A stretch of 64,000 nucleotides of DNA from Rotaria sordida (Eukaryota > Rotifera > Eurotatoria > Philodinida > Philodinidae): contig CAJNOL010000344.1 of assembly GCA_905250125.1 (NCBI GenBank), positions 92,065-156,064 of the forward strand, read 5' to 3'. Below, one piece after another: positions 21,661-33,917 of the stretch. Position 1 is the first letter of the stretch; every line of letters begins with the position of its first letter. A program made the position numbers and the translations under genes. The notes beneath the pieces are model-generated. The model did not search any database and had not been told where the DNA came from. It saw only the letters and a list, made by a program, of their open reading frames with translations.

Positions 21661-23668
21661 GTTTAAAATTGGTTAAACTATTTATATTAAATACATAAAG
21701 TATGCAGTTAAATGTATTACCTCTATCATATCAATAGGCCTTGAACTATGAAATAGCTTAGAATTTATGTCTTTTGTAATATTCTTCAGTATTGTCAAAT
21801 TAATATACAATAGCTCCATCACTTTCGCTTCTTTTTTGTGTGTTATGAACTGTTTTCTTGTGAAATATGATTTAAAAGGAGTGTTAAAGTATAGGAATAA
21901 AAATTTAGACTTCTCTTTCTCCACTCCGCGGAAGGTGACAACCGCTAGTCAGAGACTATTACAGATATCTTAGCAACACTTCTTCTTCCTTCTCCATATC
22001 ACAGACTAGAGAACTCAATCGACTGAGATTTTAATAAAAAACAAAAATTTTCAAAAGATATTGTGTTTTTCAACTCAATTTTCGTTTTTTTGAAAATCCC
22101 ATGTAATTCTTCCATTAGCTAAAATAGTTCTGCAATGAACAATAAAAGATAATATTATCATCACCCTGAAAAACTTTCTTTATATTCAACAAAATGTTTT
22201 TGTTTAGCTCTCCTAGTTCATCACTAATTACAACATCATAATCAATTACTTTTTCTAATTCTAATTCTATTCCTAACTGAACCTTCTTAATCATCAATAT
22301 CTGTTAACACTTTTTGCAAGTACTAGTATTAGTTCATCATCATATACAAAGTAGTATACATCTGTATGGATCGAATTTGTTTTGAAATAAGTGTCATCGA
22401 CATATGTTGTTATTAAAAATGAAAAAACAAACATAACTTTATCTTGAAAAGATTTTTGATTTTACAACTAAAAATTAAAAAAAATACTGTCAAATTCGAG
22501 AGAATTGAAGGTTTTGCAAATTATCAAAAACATTTTACCGAACATTTGCTTATACATCAATTACTTTACTCAAAATATGTTTGCTCAGTCATATGTTAAT
22601 AATTTATTCAATACAATTAGATGAGTGATCTGTGGATAAGCCATATATTCCAAGAGAAAAAAAAATCACGAATCGATTTTCTTCATTTCGATCCGGTCCA
22701 TTGAGACCTTTGTCACAGACTATGACAGATGTTGTTGATCTAAGAGCACAAATTAGCATTTCCTCGTAATATAAGAACTGCTTCCTTATTGTACTGAATG
22801 TGTTGCATCCTTGAAAATTATGTTGAAAATAAATATTTTATATGACGAAAATTCAAAAGAAAAAATAACAACTTACACTAACAATAATTTCTACCGTGTA
22901 AAATATGACTCAAGAAGAAGATGAAAAAGTTTTTTAAGATTATCAAATCTGTTTATGTGATAATCAAAAGTAGTCACGTTCCGTGTCAATAAAATCATAA
23001 TGACAATAAGAGAATATTGAAATATTTTTCCATTAAAAAAATAGACTTTCATAATTGCTATTTATAATTAGGTAATTTTACTCAAAAATATTTGTTCAGG
23101 ATTAATTTTTCTTTTATAAGCGATAAAAATAGAATACTACAATTTCCATCAGATCAATCGCCACACAAAAAGTACAAATTAAAAGTTTTTAGAGATATTA
23201 GAAATGTCAGAAATTTTAAAGCTTTCGTGGGTGTGCAATGTGAGTGTGACTGTTCCTACGTATACAGATGTGGACATGGAGAACACTAACACTAAACACT
23301 CATATTGAGATCCACATCCTCATACCCTTCTCTATGTTGTCTCTAATATGAACTATCCAACAATAACAATAACCAAGTAAACAAGTATAGATGTAGTATT
23401 AACAGAAGACAAGAAAATACTTAAGAAAGCGAGCAAATAGAAATAATCGAATGAGGTCTAAGTAATATACCCGTAACAGATCAGAATATTGAACTGATAC
23501 GAAAAAACAAAAGTATAAGAATTTAGATTAGATTTGCAGAAAATACACATTATATCAATTTAGGGTGATTTATTTGTTGAAGATCACCAAAAAAAAAAGA
23601 AATAGATATAAATAGATGAAAATACAAGTCCTCTTTCAATTGCTTGATCATCTATAGGAATAATCAAT
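21661..23668. other. Intergenic, no gene recognised
   Basis: Only short frames on both strands, none with a signal peptide, domain motif or matching splice partners. It lies between the zinc-finger-like pseudogene and the 3' end of the CAP gene. Confidence 0.5.
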
Positions 23669-24399
23669 TCAGCAATTGCCTTGTTGACGAACGTTTTCTT
23701 GATATTGACCTTGATAATTGCCTGGAGGTAAATATTGAGCAACAATGTAGACAGACTGGCCTCCATTAGTATAAGCAACACCTACACCAAGTCTTTTTGT
23801 ATTTCTCCATACAAGTTGTGTAAAATGACCTGTAGACATTGAGAAGCCTCCATTATTGAAATCGTAGTCTTTAATTTCCTGATACCAAGCAATGGGTGCA
23901 TTATATCCTACAATGTTAGAATAAACTTATATAATAAATATAACTGATGATTTCAAGATGACTTACCATTAATTTGCATACCACTTGCCCAGTACAAATT
24001 TTCACCGACACCTTGAGTTCCACTATGCTGAAATTGATTTGTGTCAGCAAGTTTTTGAGCAAATCTTTGAGCCGACCTATTAAGTTCATCATCAAGTGTA
24101 AGAGGTTGAGCACAGTAATAAGAACGATAGAAATTATGTGCATATAACATTTCATTTTGAAATTGACGTTGTTGTGAGGTGAAATCTTCGCGTTTGTTCA
24201 AGTGTCGAGGAAAATCTCCATTATCTCGACGAAACATATCGATTGATTGTAACAATTCATTCACGAGAGAATCATTATGACGAACTTTTGTATTCAACTT
24301 TAAATCATTTTCGTGATCAACTTGTTTCAATGGTATACCATTCGTAAACATAAATGTTAAGAAAATGATGAAGAATCCAATAAAGATATGTTTGTGCAT
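23669..24399 (-). CDS. Secreted CAP-superfamily (SCP/PR-1/GAPR-1-like) protein, 223 aa
   Basis: Two exons, 23967-24399 and 23669-23907, joined by a 59-bp phase-1 intron (GTAAGT donor). Residues 1-21 (MHKHIFIGFFIIFLTFMFTNG) form a signal peptide. A charged propeptide-like stretch follows to about residue 95, containing a KR. The CAP fold then runs to the C-terminus: AHNFYRSYYC with the first active-cavity His, QHSGTQGVGENLYW with the second His and Glu, GHFTQLVWRNTKRLGVG (CAP1 signature) and YIVAQYLPPGNYQGQY (CAP2 signature, with Ala in place of the usual Cys, as in GAPR-1-type members). The end is RQQGNC. CAP proteins act extracellularly, in lipid or sterol binding or protein interaction; the role here is not deducible. 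No neighbour shares the theme. Confidence 0.93.
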
Positions 24400-24854
24400 G
24401 ATTGTTTATCGTCGATTGAGTTATGTATATAATATTTCTTACTCAACGTTATCTGTTTATTTGATTGAATAATGTTAATTTAAAATAAATCTACAGCAAT
24501 GCAACGATAATATTTATATATAGTCGAGCACCATGGTTGAGGAATAATCCAGATATATTAACAACAATGTATCATATCAATAATGTATACATACTAATTT
24601 TCCCATCTGATAAATGCTCTCTCAATGATGTAATTCACATTTTTTCCCTTTTGTTAAGTTGTAAACAATAATGACGTTTGGTTGACTTATTAATGAATGT
24701 GCACGACACTCTTCGATTTTCCCTTTCAAATGTGCCTAATCGATGAAATACATCTATCTTACCTTGCTACTATCTGTTCTTTATGCGAGTGATTCATATT
24801 TCAATTGTCAGATTTTAAAAAAAAAATACCCACCATCATTTTGTAAATAATTTG

Positions 24855-25355
24855 TGATTGTTTATAGTTATCGAGCTCGAGTTTTCGTCATTGAAGAGAG
24901 CAAATATGGAACCATCGAATTATATAGAATTCATAAGATTTGAAGATTTTTATGATTGTTTTCAAATCAATATATTTTTCTTCATCTATTTTCATGATTG
25001 TTTTTTGATAGTAATTCGATCGCAAATTATACGAAATTATTGTCCCAAAAGCTTTATATTTCTGATAAAATGTCAAGATCTTTCTATAGTTTAATTAAAC
25101 TAATACTTGTAAGAGATATTTTTTTGAAATTGCGAAAAATTTCTTGAAAATAAAAGACTTTTATGGCTACAATTCTGTATAATTTGAGCTCAGATTGCTA
25201 TAAAAACTCATGTAAATAGACAACAAAATATATATTCGATTAAAAACAATCCTCAAAAATCTTCTTTGAATCTGATGAATTCTATATAGTTTGATGGTCT
25301 TATGTTTGCTCTTTTCAATAATGAAAACTCGAGTGCGATAACTATAAACGGTCGA
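24855..25355. repeat. Fold-back element, about 0.5 kb
   Basis: The left arm begins near 24858 (tttatagttatcgagctcga) and runs through ggaaccatcgaattatatag and gaattcataagatttgaaga. The right arm is its inverted relative ending near 25355 (ctcgagtgcgataactataa). The two open frames here (24858-25094 plus, 24888-25076 minus) are mirror products of the hairpin and not genes. Confidence 0.8.
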
Positions 25356-27490
25356 GAGTTAACTCTCATATCACCATCAATGACATATTAATCTGTTTTC
25401 TACGCGGGTCCGTATTCTCTAAAAAAACCGTCTTCTAGAAAACTCGAATTGGCTCAGAAACTCATTCGAAAATCTTTAGAGATTCGCAAGAGGGTTTCCG
25501 AACACATGCAGCATTTCCGAAAATACCTTCTTGATTTTCGAGGGCTCGAAAACTCTCTGGTTTCATAAAATACCGATTTCGACATCCTTAACTTATTTTT
25601 GAATATCGTTTTTTTTATATCAGAAATCCAATCGTATTTTCGGATATCATTAGAGTATTATAGGAAACTAATATTGCAACGAAAGATGAATTGGTATTTG
25701 GATGGATATGCAAGGATACCGTTGTGGTTTTCGAAGAACATGAGTATGAAAAAAGTACACTAGAAAACTGAAATCGGTGTCCAACTTCGCTTTGACATTG
25801 TGGAAATTTGTGGAAATTCTAAAAATCTTCACAATGTTTTACATATGCACCATATTTGGTGTCTAAAAACGTCTTCGACGTACAACATTTCAGATTTTCG
25901 AATTTTCGATTTCGATCTTTGACTTCGCTCAGTTTTAGACATTTTTAGTTCACTAGAAACTGATCTCATAGTTAGTTTAAGTTGTTTGATTTCGCATAAA
26001 TTTTCCAATCGACATTTTTTTCCAAGCTGAAGTCATATCATACTTTCGCAATAGTCTTATATTATCTTTTTATTCTTGGATATATGAAGGAAAATATATA
26101 TGATGTGAACAGTTTACAAACGAATAATTGTTATTAGAGTAAAATTGATGTATTTTCTTTCTTGGTTTCATTAAATTTCAATACAATAAAGATTAGATAT
26201 AATAATTACTAATTTTAACTATAAGTTATAGCAAAAACTTCAACAAAACGTCTGCTTTCAGATTATCATTATAACTAGTTTACTTCTAAAGAGTAACAAG
26301 ACAAAAGATTATTAAATCAGATAAATAACTTCATCTTGAGCGAAGATGTTGATAGATTATCGTCATTCATATAGAATCTAAGCAATATGTTTGCATACAG
26401 TTCTGAAAAGAGTGAAGAATCCTCATTCTAGAATCGTCTTCGTCTTCTCAATTTTTCATTACTTTTCTTGTGGAATCGAATGAAAATGAAAGATTAAATT
26501 CTCAACAAGAATGTGCCTCTCCTTTAATTATTTTTCTATCAAAAAAAAAAAAAAACCTTCAAATCTTTTTCTTCTACTTCGTTTTCTATACATTTTTCAT
26601 TAGCAACAACGGTTCTTTCTTACACGTGGCTTCAAAATATCATGGCATTCAAGTCATACGTTTTCTATTTCTCCAAAACTTTTAACTCTCTCGATGAATA
26701 TTCTGTCTATCTGTTTTTTCCCATAAACCACTGATCATATAAGTGAGGAAAACCATTTGAAAACATTCTTTTTCATTCAGAATTGTTCATCATCATCATC
26801 ATTCATTCATATCATATCAGTAGAATATAGAAGCTGAAGAAAAGACGACAGCAATAAAGTTTCTAGTGACAACTCTTCTTCGGAATGCAGAGATAGACAC
26901 TTCGAGTTAGATATATTACCTTGCAAAAAAAATTTCTTACACTTCAGCTAAATTCAACCAAACATTGATGTCATCAGACATATTTCCCGTATTATCAATA
27001 AATTCCAAATATGAAATGACAAAACTAATACCTTTGATTTATTTCAAGGTTGCAATCGAGAGAAGAGTACTCTCAACCTAGAATCATCAAATACAAATTT
27101 ACTGATTTCTCTAGTTTCTTCTTGGACTCATTATCGAATGAACAACTTCTCATCTCCAGTTCGATATTTTACAATTATTATTTTGTTTCTTGATATTAAG
27201 CTTATCAGTATCATGAGTATATTTGAAGATGTTGGTAAACTTTGATGTATTAAATGCATTGATATCTCTAGAGTCGTTTCAGGTTTGAAGGAGTATTCAG
27301 TGAGGTGTAGGTTCAGGGAGGACTAGTAGTACCGTTTATGTGGTATTACATAAAGATCCATAGAAACGATATATCGAAAATCCTTTTAGGGTTTCTTAGG
27401 GCACTTTTTTTTATTGCCTGTAATAGATTATAAAACTATCTATCACTCTCTTAACTATTAGCCTGATCGAGCACTATCGAACAATTCAGC
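25356..27490. other. Intergenic, nothing recognised
   Basis: AT-rich, no sustained frame. A short tandem catcatcatcatcatt lies near 26790. No terminal repeat of the downstream transposase could be found at its left side. Confidence 0.45.
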
Positions 27491-27499
27491 AATGAATTT

Positions 27500-29112
27500 G
27501 AGATCAACTGAATGAGCTGAATTTGTTCGACTCAGCTACTATATGCACTGATCATTTTGAATTGAATATTTGGCACGATGTTATGAAAGAAATGCCATTG
27601 TTTCACACGACCGTTTGTGAATTCTATGACCCAGCGAACTTTAGTAATCAATCATGTACTGACTATGATTCTTTAGTAGAAATAAAGGCACCTTTGTGTC
27701 GTGACCAAATTTCTGTAAGTCTATTAAACAATCATGAAAACTGCAGTCAACGGTGACTACATCTTCTAATTTCATCCAGTTCTGAAATCCTTGGACATTG
27801 TTATATAATAATTTTCGTTGGAACCTCTGAATCTTTATTCTTTCCATCTTCAAAGAATAGGCCCAAGGCCGCTATTATGTAGCCATCAGAAGAGTCTATC
27901 ATCATCGGCTTAACAAGCAGCTCTTCTTTATAAAGATTATATGTCCGTCTTTGCAGTATATTATTGTGACTCTTTTCAATATAGACATACGTTCCATCTA
28001 ATATAATTATAGATTTGGTCGGTTCGTCATCCCCCAATAACTGTTGAGCTAGTGGCCACTTGTGTTTTTGTATTACATTCGTTCTCGTTGTATTCCCAAA
28101 GCTTAAATGTTTGAGTACAAAGTACTGTGTCAACGCAGAATAAGTACTGTCTAAGATTCTACTAACTTGCATTTTCTCTTCTAATCTGAAGAGTGTGCAT
28201 AAAGCTTGATGACTTAAACTTAACCGAAGTTTAATTAATAGAATGGCACTTGTTATCCTAGGTGTCTTAATATCCCTATGCCGTAAACTAGATGATGGTA
28301 TATGAGAACATAAATTGTTAAATTGATCTCAAGTTAGGTCTTTTAATACATGATAATTGTTGTCATTCATTGTTTCTTCATGATCGTCGAGGTTCAATGG
28401 CGATCGTTGTTTTATATCATTTATCTTTTCATCTTTATTTCGTATTTACTCTTTTAGCTATCCGAAAAGTTTAATCAATTCATCACGAATGATTTTTACC
28501 TGATTTAATTTTTCTCCTTTGATTATTTTCATACCTTTTCGGCTTAATTTTTCATCAATTAAATGACTAGTGCAACATCTGCTACCATCCGGTATGTAAA
28601 TATGATGCTCAAGTAAACAGTTGATACATAATTCGTTATCAACTTTGGTGAAACGTTTTTTTATACGTGAAATAAATCCCACACACTGAGCATTTGTAAC
28701 ACGATTTAGTCAGCGTAAAAAATGATAATGAAACATAATCAACAGCATTAAATGTAGTTGGTGAAGTAGCAATAGCAACAGCTGAACTGCATTGAGTTCC
28801 GGTGGTAGTGATGTTGCTTCCTGATGAATCTATTATTAGATCAGTTTGAATTATGTTATCCATTTTTTGTATATCTATATCTGCGATTAATTCATCTTCG
28901 CTTTGCGAGTTGCTGTTTGATGAAGCAGTCTTCTTCTTAGTATATAATTTCATAAAACATGAGTAGTGCAGTTGTAATTGTAATTGCAACAGCTTATTTT
29001 CGATCACGTATTGTAATAATTCTTCATAGTTTTCTAGATTTCGATGTATTTCGTCTTCACGAAAAGCTTTGTCACATAGGTGACAAGTACGTTTCGCACT
29101 TGTTTCAGCCAT
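27500..29112 (-). pseudogene. Frameshifted DDE transposase, IS4EU/ISL2EU (DDE_Tnp_4)-like
   Basis: Reading from 29112 downward: an N-terminal zinc-finger-like part (KRTCHLCDKAF, then YKCSVCGIYF), a second Cys-rich part (ELCINCLLEHHIY, SRCCTSHL), a helical region HVLKDLT, stop, DQFNNLCSHIP and RHRDIKTPRITSAILLIKLR, then the catalytic core. The core shows IIILDGTYVYIEKS (first Asp), VVTVDCSFHDCLIDLQKFG (second Asp) and TKVRWVIEFTNGRVKQWHFF (Glu). The order and wording of these blocks match DDE transposases of the IS4EU/ISL2EU type as I know the family. The pieces lie in at least three frames with internal stops (for example TGA after KDLT), so the gene is dead. Terminal inverted repeats of this element were not identified. 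Confidence 0.75.
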
Positions 29113-29164
29113 TATGAATGATATCAGAGTAAATCAATTGAAAATTTTCATACTAAATGTGGGA

Positions 29165-30445
29165 AAATAGTCTCACTAATGCGGGCACCTCGCTAAGTGT
29201 TAATCGCGGATTCGAAGAAAAAGCATACTAGTCGATGGAACTCGATGAGTTGACTACCATGGTAATAGACCTTTTTCCCCATAGGACTTTCTTATAGAAT
29301 TTTCAGGTCATATTACCCTCCAACGAAGCATAACATATAGGTGTCAAAGGTACAGATTCGTATGTAGATACCGCATCCATTCTTCCCACGATGTGCATAT
29401 TAGATTGCCTATTTTGTTCTACATTGGGTATTTGTTTTTCATGTGTTCTAAGTATTAGTATAGGTGATAAGGGCAGATCTTTCTCTTCATGAACTGTTTG
29501 ACCACTAAATGTATTCTTCTCAGTGTATAATTGCACATAGAGAGAGAAAAAATACCCACAATCAATTCGATATTATCATTCTCTCTCTCTTGCTCTGTCG
29601 TCGTACAATGTTCATTTAGGAAGAAACTGAACAACGTGTAAAACTAACATGATTGTTATAGTGCGACTCACTTATGTTGAACATTTCTTTCTTTTCTCTA
29701 TCGTACAGATGACCTACATACATATATAGGGTGCCTGGAAAATCACTAGAGATAAAAAAATTTGAATATCTCAACGATGTTTGGACCAAATGGGTTGATT
29801 TTTTACCACTGATGGAGGAGTGTTCCTAGTCCATATTCATAAGAATAACGTAGACAAAAAGTGTTTCGAAGTATCATTATTGACTTCGATAAAGAAATGT
29901 CCTTCTAGGCGAATTTCTGAAAAAATCCCATTTACAATGTGTTTTAAAAGTTATTATAAAGAGCAAATTTGAATAAGTTCAGTATATTCTAGCCAAAATA
30001 GTCTAATTTTTTTTTAAATATAGAGGTATATTGCCGGTTCAATTCGTGTCAAGTGAAATAAGACGTTTTACAGCTTAAAGTTGTCGTATACAAATAGTGT
30101 TTTTCGAAAGCCGTAAGAGGACAATTTCGTTTTATTGATTTCAAAAGTGATACTTCGAAACAGTTTTTATCCACGTTATTCTTATGAATATGGACTAGGA
30201 ACACCACTCTATGAGTGGTATAAAAATTAACTCATTTGGTCCAAACATCGTTGAGATATTCAAATTTTTCTATCTCTAGTGGCTTTCCGGACACCCTATA
30301 TATGATCTAAAAATTCTATAAGAAAGTCCTATGGGGAAAAACGTCTGTTACCACTATGACCAGCTCGTCGGGCTCTATCAAGTGGTGTACCTTTTCTTCG
30401 AATCCGCGATCAACACTTGACGAGGTTCTCTCGTAAAAGTTTTGG
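29165..30445. repeat. Outer inverted repeat pair flanking a loop and a nested MITE
   Basis: The left arm, about 29170-29305 (tcgcggattcgaagaaaaag ... ccccataggactttcttata), is found inverted at about 30308-30440 (tataagaaagtcctatgggg ... cttcgaatccgcgatcaaca). Arms are about 135 bp and clearly diverged. The loop holds a 77-codon minus frame (29303-29536) of unknown meaning, a tctctctctcttgctctgtc stretch near 29580, and the nested element at 29728. The right boundary of the loop abuts that nested element. Confidence 0.8.
29728..30297. mobile_element. 570-bp MITE with long terminal inverted repeats, TA-flanked
   Basis: Ends are AGGGTGCCTGGAAAATCACT and, inverted, AGTGGCTTTCCGGACACCCT. Arms of about 200 bp include aatatctcaacgatgtttgg and tagtccatattcataagaat with inverted partners. 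It is flanked by TATA on both sides, consistent with TA target duplication as made by Tc1/mariner-like transposases (inference). It has no internal coding capacity. It is nested in the loop of the larger inverted repeat. Confidence 0.85.
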
Positions 30446-30449
30446 GTTT

Positions 30450-31329
30450 AATTTGTGATGAGTGCAAAAATATAATGTTTTAACTGGTTAATTCATATTT
30501 TGATAGATTAATCGGGATGAAACTTGTGAAATATGTTGCTTTACTATAGTAGTGTAACGGACTATTTCTTGATTGAGAAGTGGAATGCTATATTTGTACG
30601 TGAATGTTATTCAGGCTCAACCGCGTCTGACCTCTACATTCCATTTAATAGCTATTTAGCAGTCAGTTTCGACCTGCACCCTACAGGCCTCATCAGTAGA
30701 ATTTTAGTATTCAAGTTTACTTCAGCGATCAGAATTTTTATTAGATATAGATAAATGCACTCAAATGAACCAAAATCATGTCAATTCAAAGCCAGAGAAT
30801 GTATTTCAGTTTCTTGAACACCATCACTACTTGCAAAGTCTGACTTTATGTCAGTATTTCTTGCGTTTGATCATGTTCTTCATTTTTTTTTCTCAGTTTT
30901 CAAGTCATATTCCGAATAAGCATGAGAAACTGTATCGATCTATCTATATCACTCATTAGTTAGAGATTTTATCACCGTGTAGTATAAGGTCAAGTTATTC
31001 CAAAATCTTGATTTTCTTTAATGTTCCTTTTGGGTGTTTCATACTGAAACTATCCAATATTCGACTACAAACAGCGTTTTTAACATGCTTCTGATTGGAA
31101 AGACGAATTGGAACACAGATGATTGTACTTTAGGCTTTTCAATAACATTATTAGAATCCGTGACGATAACAATTGGATATAGTATTCTATCAGCATCCTA
31201 CAGTAAATTAGGCTTTTCTTCACGAGAGCTCCATATTTTTCAAATTTCAACCAGAAGTTTATAATCAACATCAAATTCTGCATCTGTTGATGTGTGAATC
31301 AAAACAAATTAGAAAAAAAATAATTTTTT
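30450..31329. other. Intergenic, nothing recognised
   Basis: Contains three plus-strand frames of 64-76 codons without domain motifs or credible splicing. I regard them as chance or TE debris. Confidence 0.4.
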
Positions 31330-31510
31330 AATGATCCTGGAGTCTCTTACAGGTGCGAAACTATAGGTAAAAATTGAAAGTTGGTTCCTGACAGAAAAAA
31401 AACATCTCATTTTTATTCAGAATTTCACCATGATTCAGAATATGTGATTCTTTTTCAAAAGTATTTTGGACAAAACAATAGCCTTATCGATACTTCTACT
31501 TTACAACGCT
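31330..31510 (+). repeat. Dispersed coding-like fragment, copy 2
   Basis: The plus strand encodes DSEYVILFQKYFGQNNSL, nearly the same as the minus-strand peptide at 17337-17530. Upstream similarity (KLxVKIES) lies in a different frame with a stop, so this copy has at least one indel. Probably a fragment of a transposon protein. Confidence 0.55.
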
Positions 31511-31617
31511 TAAAAGTAGTACAAAAATTTTCCCGATAAATATGTTTAATAATTTCATATGCATCACATAGTAGCTATCTTACAACAATAAATTGAAAAC
31601 AATTCAATTTTACAATA

Positions 31618-32016
31618 ATGAATGCGAAAATGAAAGTCTTGTCTCAAAATTTAGAAGCATCTTTGCATTTAAAATTTTTCAGAAGGGCTTTATTATTTTT
31701 TATATATTATGTATAGTTCACTGTGTACTTATGTCTGTCACTGTCACTCAAAACGGAAATAACACAGAAAATGAAAACAGCACAACAAATTGAGAAACAA
31801 CTAACGATGTCTAGAAGGAAAAGCTATATCAAACATCAAAGAGCTACTGTTGACCAAGACGATGATAACCGATGTGAAATATTAGAACTGCTGAAGAGAG
31901 TACAGCCAATAGAAGATGGTAGAATTGATACAAAGCGTTACGAACACAGCAGGGTTAAGAGGCAGTCGCCTCTATTTTGGCGTGAAAATTGTCTTGACAT
32001 ATATATACGTCAATAA
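31618..32016 (+). pseudogene. Possible neuropeptide-type precursor with one in-frame stop
   Basis: From ATG at 31618 one frame runs to TAA at 32014, broken only by TAG at 31714. The N-terminus is polar and basic (MNAKMKVLSQNLEASLHLKF) and leads into a hydrophobic stretch (RALLFFIYYV, stop, FTVYLCLSLSLK) that would serve as signal peptide. The remainder has dibasic sites: SRRKS, ELLKR, IDTKR and RVKR, the last followed by QSPLFWRENCLDIYIRQ at the very C-terminus. N-terminal Gln after a furin-like site is typical of pyroglutamate peptides. The family is not recognised. It may be a dead gene, a sequencing error in a live gene, or chance. Confidence 0.3.
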
Positions 32017-32059
32017 CAGTTAAAGCGTTAATCAGAATATTCCATTGGTCCTTCATCCA

Positions 32060-33050
32060 GATTATTTTTGATATATGAATAATTTATCTGTATAAATTAA
32101 TATGTGATGCAAAAATCTTTGAAAAAATCCCAAACTCTGTTATACTATATTGCCAATTTCTCAATCGATCAATTTTTTTGTGTTAAAAGAAACAATGTCT
32201 GAACTATACATTTTCTACTAGATATATGCTTTGAAGCGAAACTGACAAAAAGGAAAAGCCCAGAAGGAAAAATTTCGAAAAAAGTTCTTGTAATGTTTTT
32301 CCTACTTAAAAAGTCCGTATTTCTGAATTATTTTGAACTGCATGATGAATTAAGTTAGAATAAAAATACAGCAAAATATCAGCATCGACAAAATTCTTTA
32401 GAACTGTTCTTGAGTCTTTAATCAAAAACTTTTGAAAAATTCAATTTTTGTAAAATACAGTCTTTTCCAACAAAATATCAATTTGCAAGAACATCAGCCA
32501 TCATCTTCAGAAATTATGCATAAATTAAATTCTTTTTGCGTTATTTATTCGAAATATTTCAGATCATAGAAACTTAGTAGAGAAAATAATTTAAAAAGAA
32601 TTTTTTTATCGCTGCAAAACGATTAACATATTCAGTCTTTTTTAGAAAAAGCTATATTTTTGTATAAAAATCAAGAGTAAATTTTACTTTCAATACATCA
32701 TTGAAAAGAGCACACACTACATACTACAAAAATCAGCATTAAACGTATTTTTTTATTTTCCTTCTGATATAAAAAATTAATAAAGAATAAAAAATACTGT
32801 TGTTCAATAATCGAGTTACAAGAACTTTTTTGAAGTTGTTTAGTTTCATGTTTTTCCTCCTCGTCAGGTTCGTTCTAGAAAAATATGTCTCATACAAAAC
32901 GTATAGTTCAGACATTTTTCTTTCGAGAAAAATTTGATTGGTTCAGAACCCAGCAATATGGTATAACAGAATTTTGATATTGTTTCAAAGACTTATGCGT
33001 CGCATATTAATTGATTTTCTTTATCTATATTGTTGCATATCTAGAAAACA
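32060..33050. repeat. Fold-back element, about 0.95 kb
   Basis: Left-arm blocks attaatatgtgatgcaaaaat, ctctgttatactatattgcc and aatgtctgaactatacattt (32100-32215) recur inverted in the right arm between 32885 and 33020 (cgtatagttcagacattttt, gcaatatggtataacagaat). The loop of about 600 bp is AT-rich and non-coding. Confidence 0.8.
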
Positions 33051-33917
33051 AAACTTTCTAGAAGTTCGTCTCTTTTATATAAATATATATATCATCTAAA
33101 ACATTTTCTAATTACAATTAGATATTGGCAAGATGGTCCTAGGAACCAGAATTACTAGCAGGTCAAAGTAGATAGATTGATATTCTTGATTTTACGAATA
33201 CATATAGTTCACGAGAAAAATGTTGGAAACAAACCATACTTATAATAACAGGCAAGGATATTTACATTTGACAATTAATTCTCGCAATAACACGAGTGCA
33301 ATGTTTACCATTGAATTGTTTTGGGCCTAAACAAGTTTTCCTGTCAGTCAATGTAAGTCTTCAACATTTGTTTTTCATTAGGAACGATATTTTTTACGAT
33401 TGTGCAAAGCATATGTCAAATGTCATATTCTAATGACTCATATATTCTAAATAAATATGAGACAACATGACTCCGTTCCATGAGCCCAAAACAAAAACAA
33501 CCCGGTTCCACTTATGTCTAATTACAATGCATAATTTCACTTGTCATCATGACTTATATGTTTTCCATATATAGTACAACGAATAGAAAAATAATTTTAT
33601 TAACATCATTTTTTATATCCTGACTCATGTCCTTGTATTAACTGAATTTCCAAGAAATAGATGTTAATCAGTACAAAAAAAAACATTTGGCTAGCATATG
33701 CATACTAGAAAGAGATATTTTCTCGAAAAAAATCCTTCATCATATTGAAGACATTTCATTTAATTAGCTAAATTAATGTTACGGTAATTTATTTAAAAGC
33801 GAAGTTTCGATCGTTTTTAATATAAATACTAAGACAAAAGAAACCTAACTGGAAGAATAGATTCGACAAAAATTCAATGTAAGAAAATTAAAGTTGTTCA
33901 TTATGACTATTCTATTA
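33051..33917. other. Intergenic, 3' flank of the flavodoxin gene
   Basis: No gene or inverted repeat recognised. AT-rich spacer. Confidence 0.45.

Noticed and set aside
27523-27756. 77-codon plus frame
   Set aside because: Antisense of the last part of the broken transposase.
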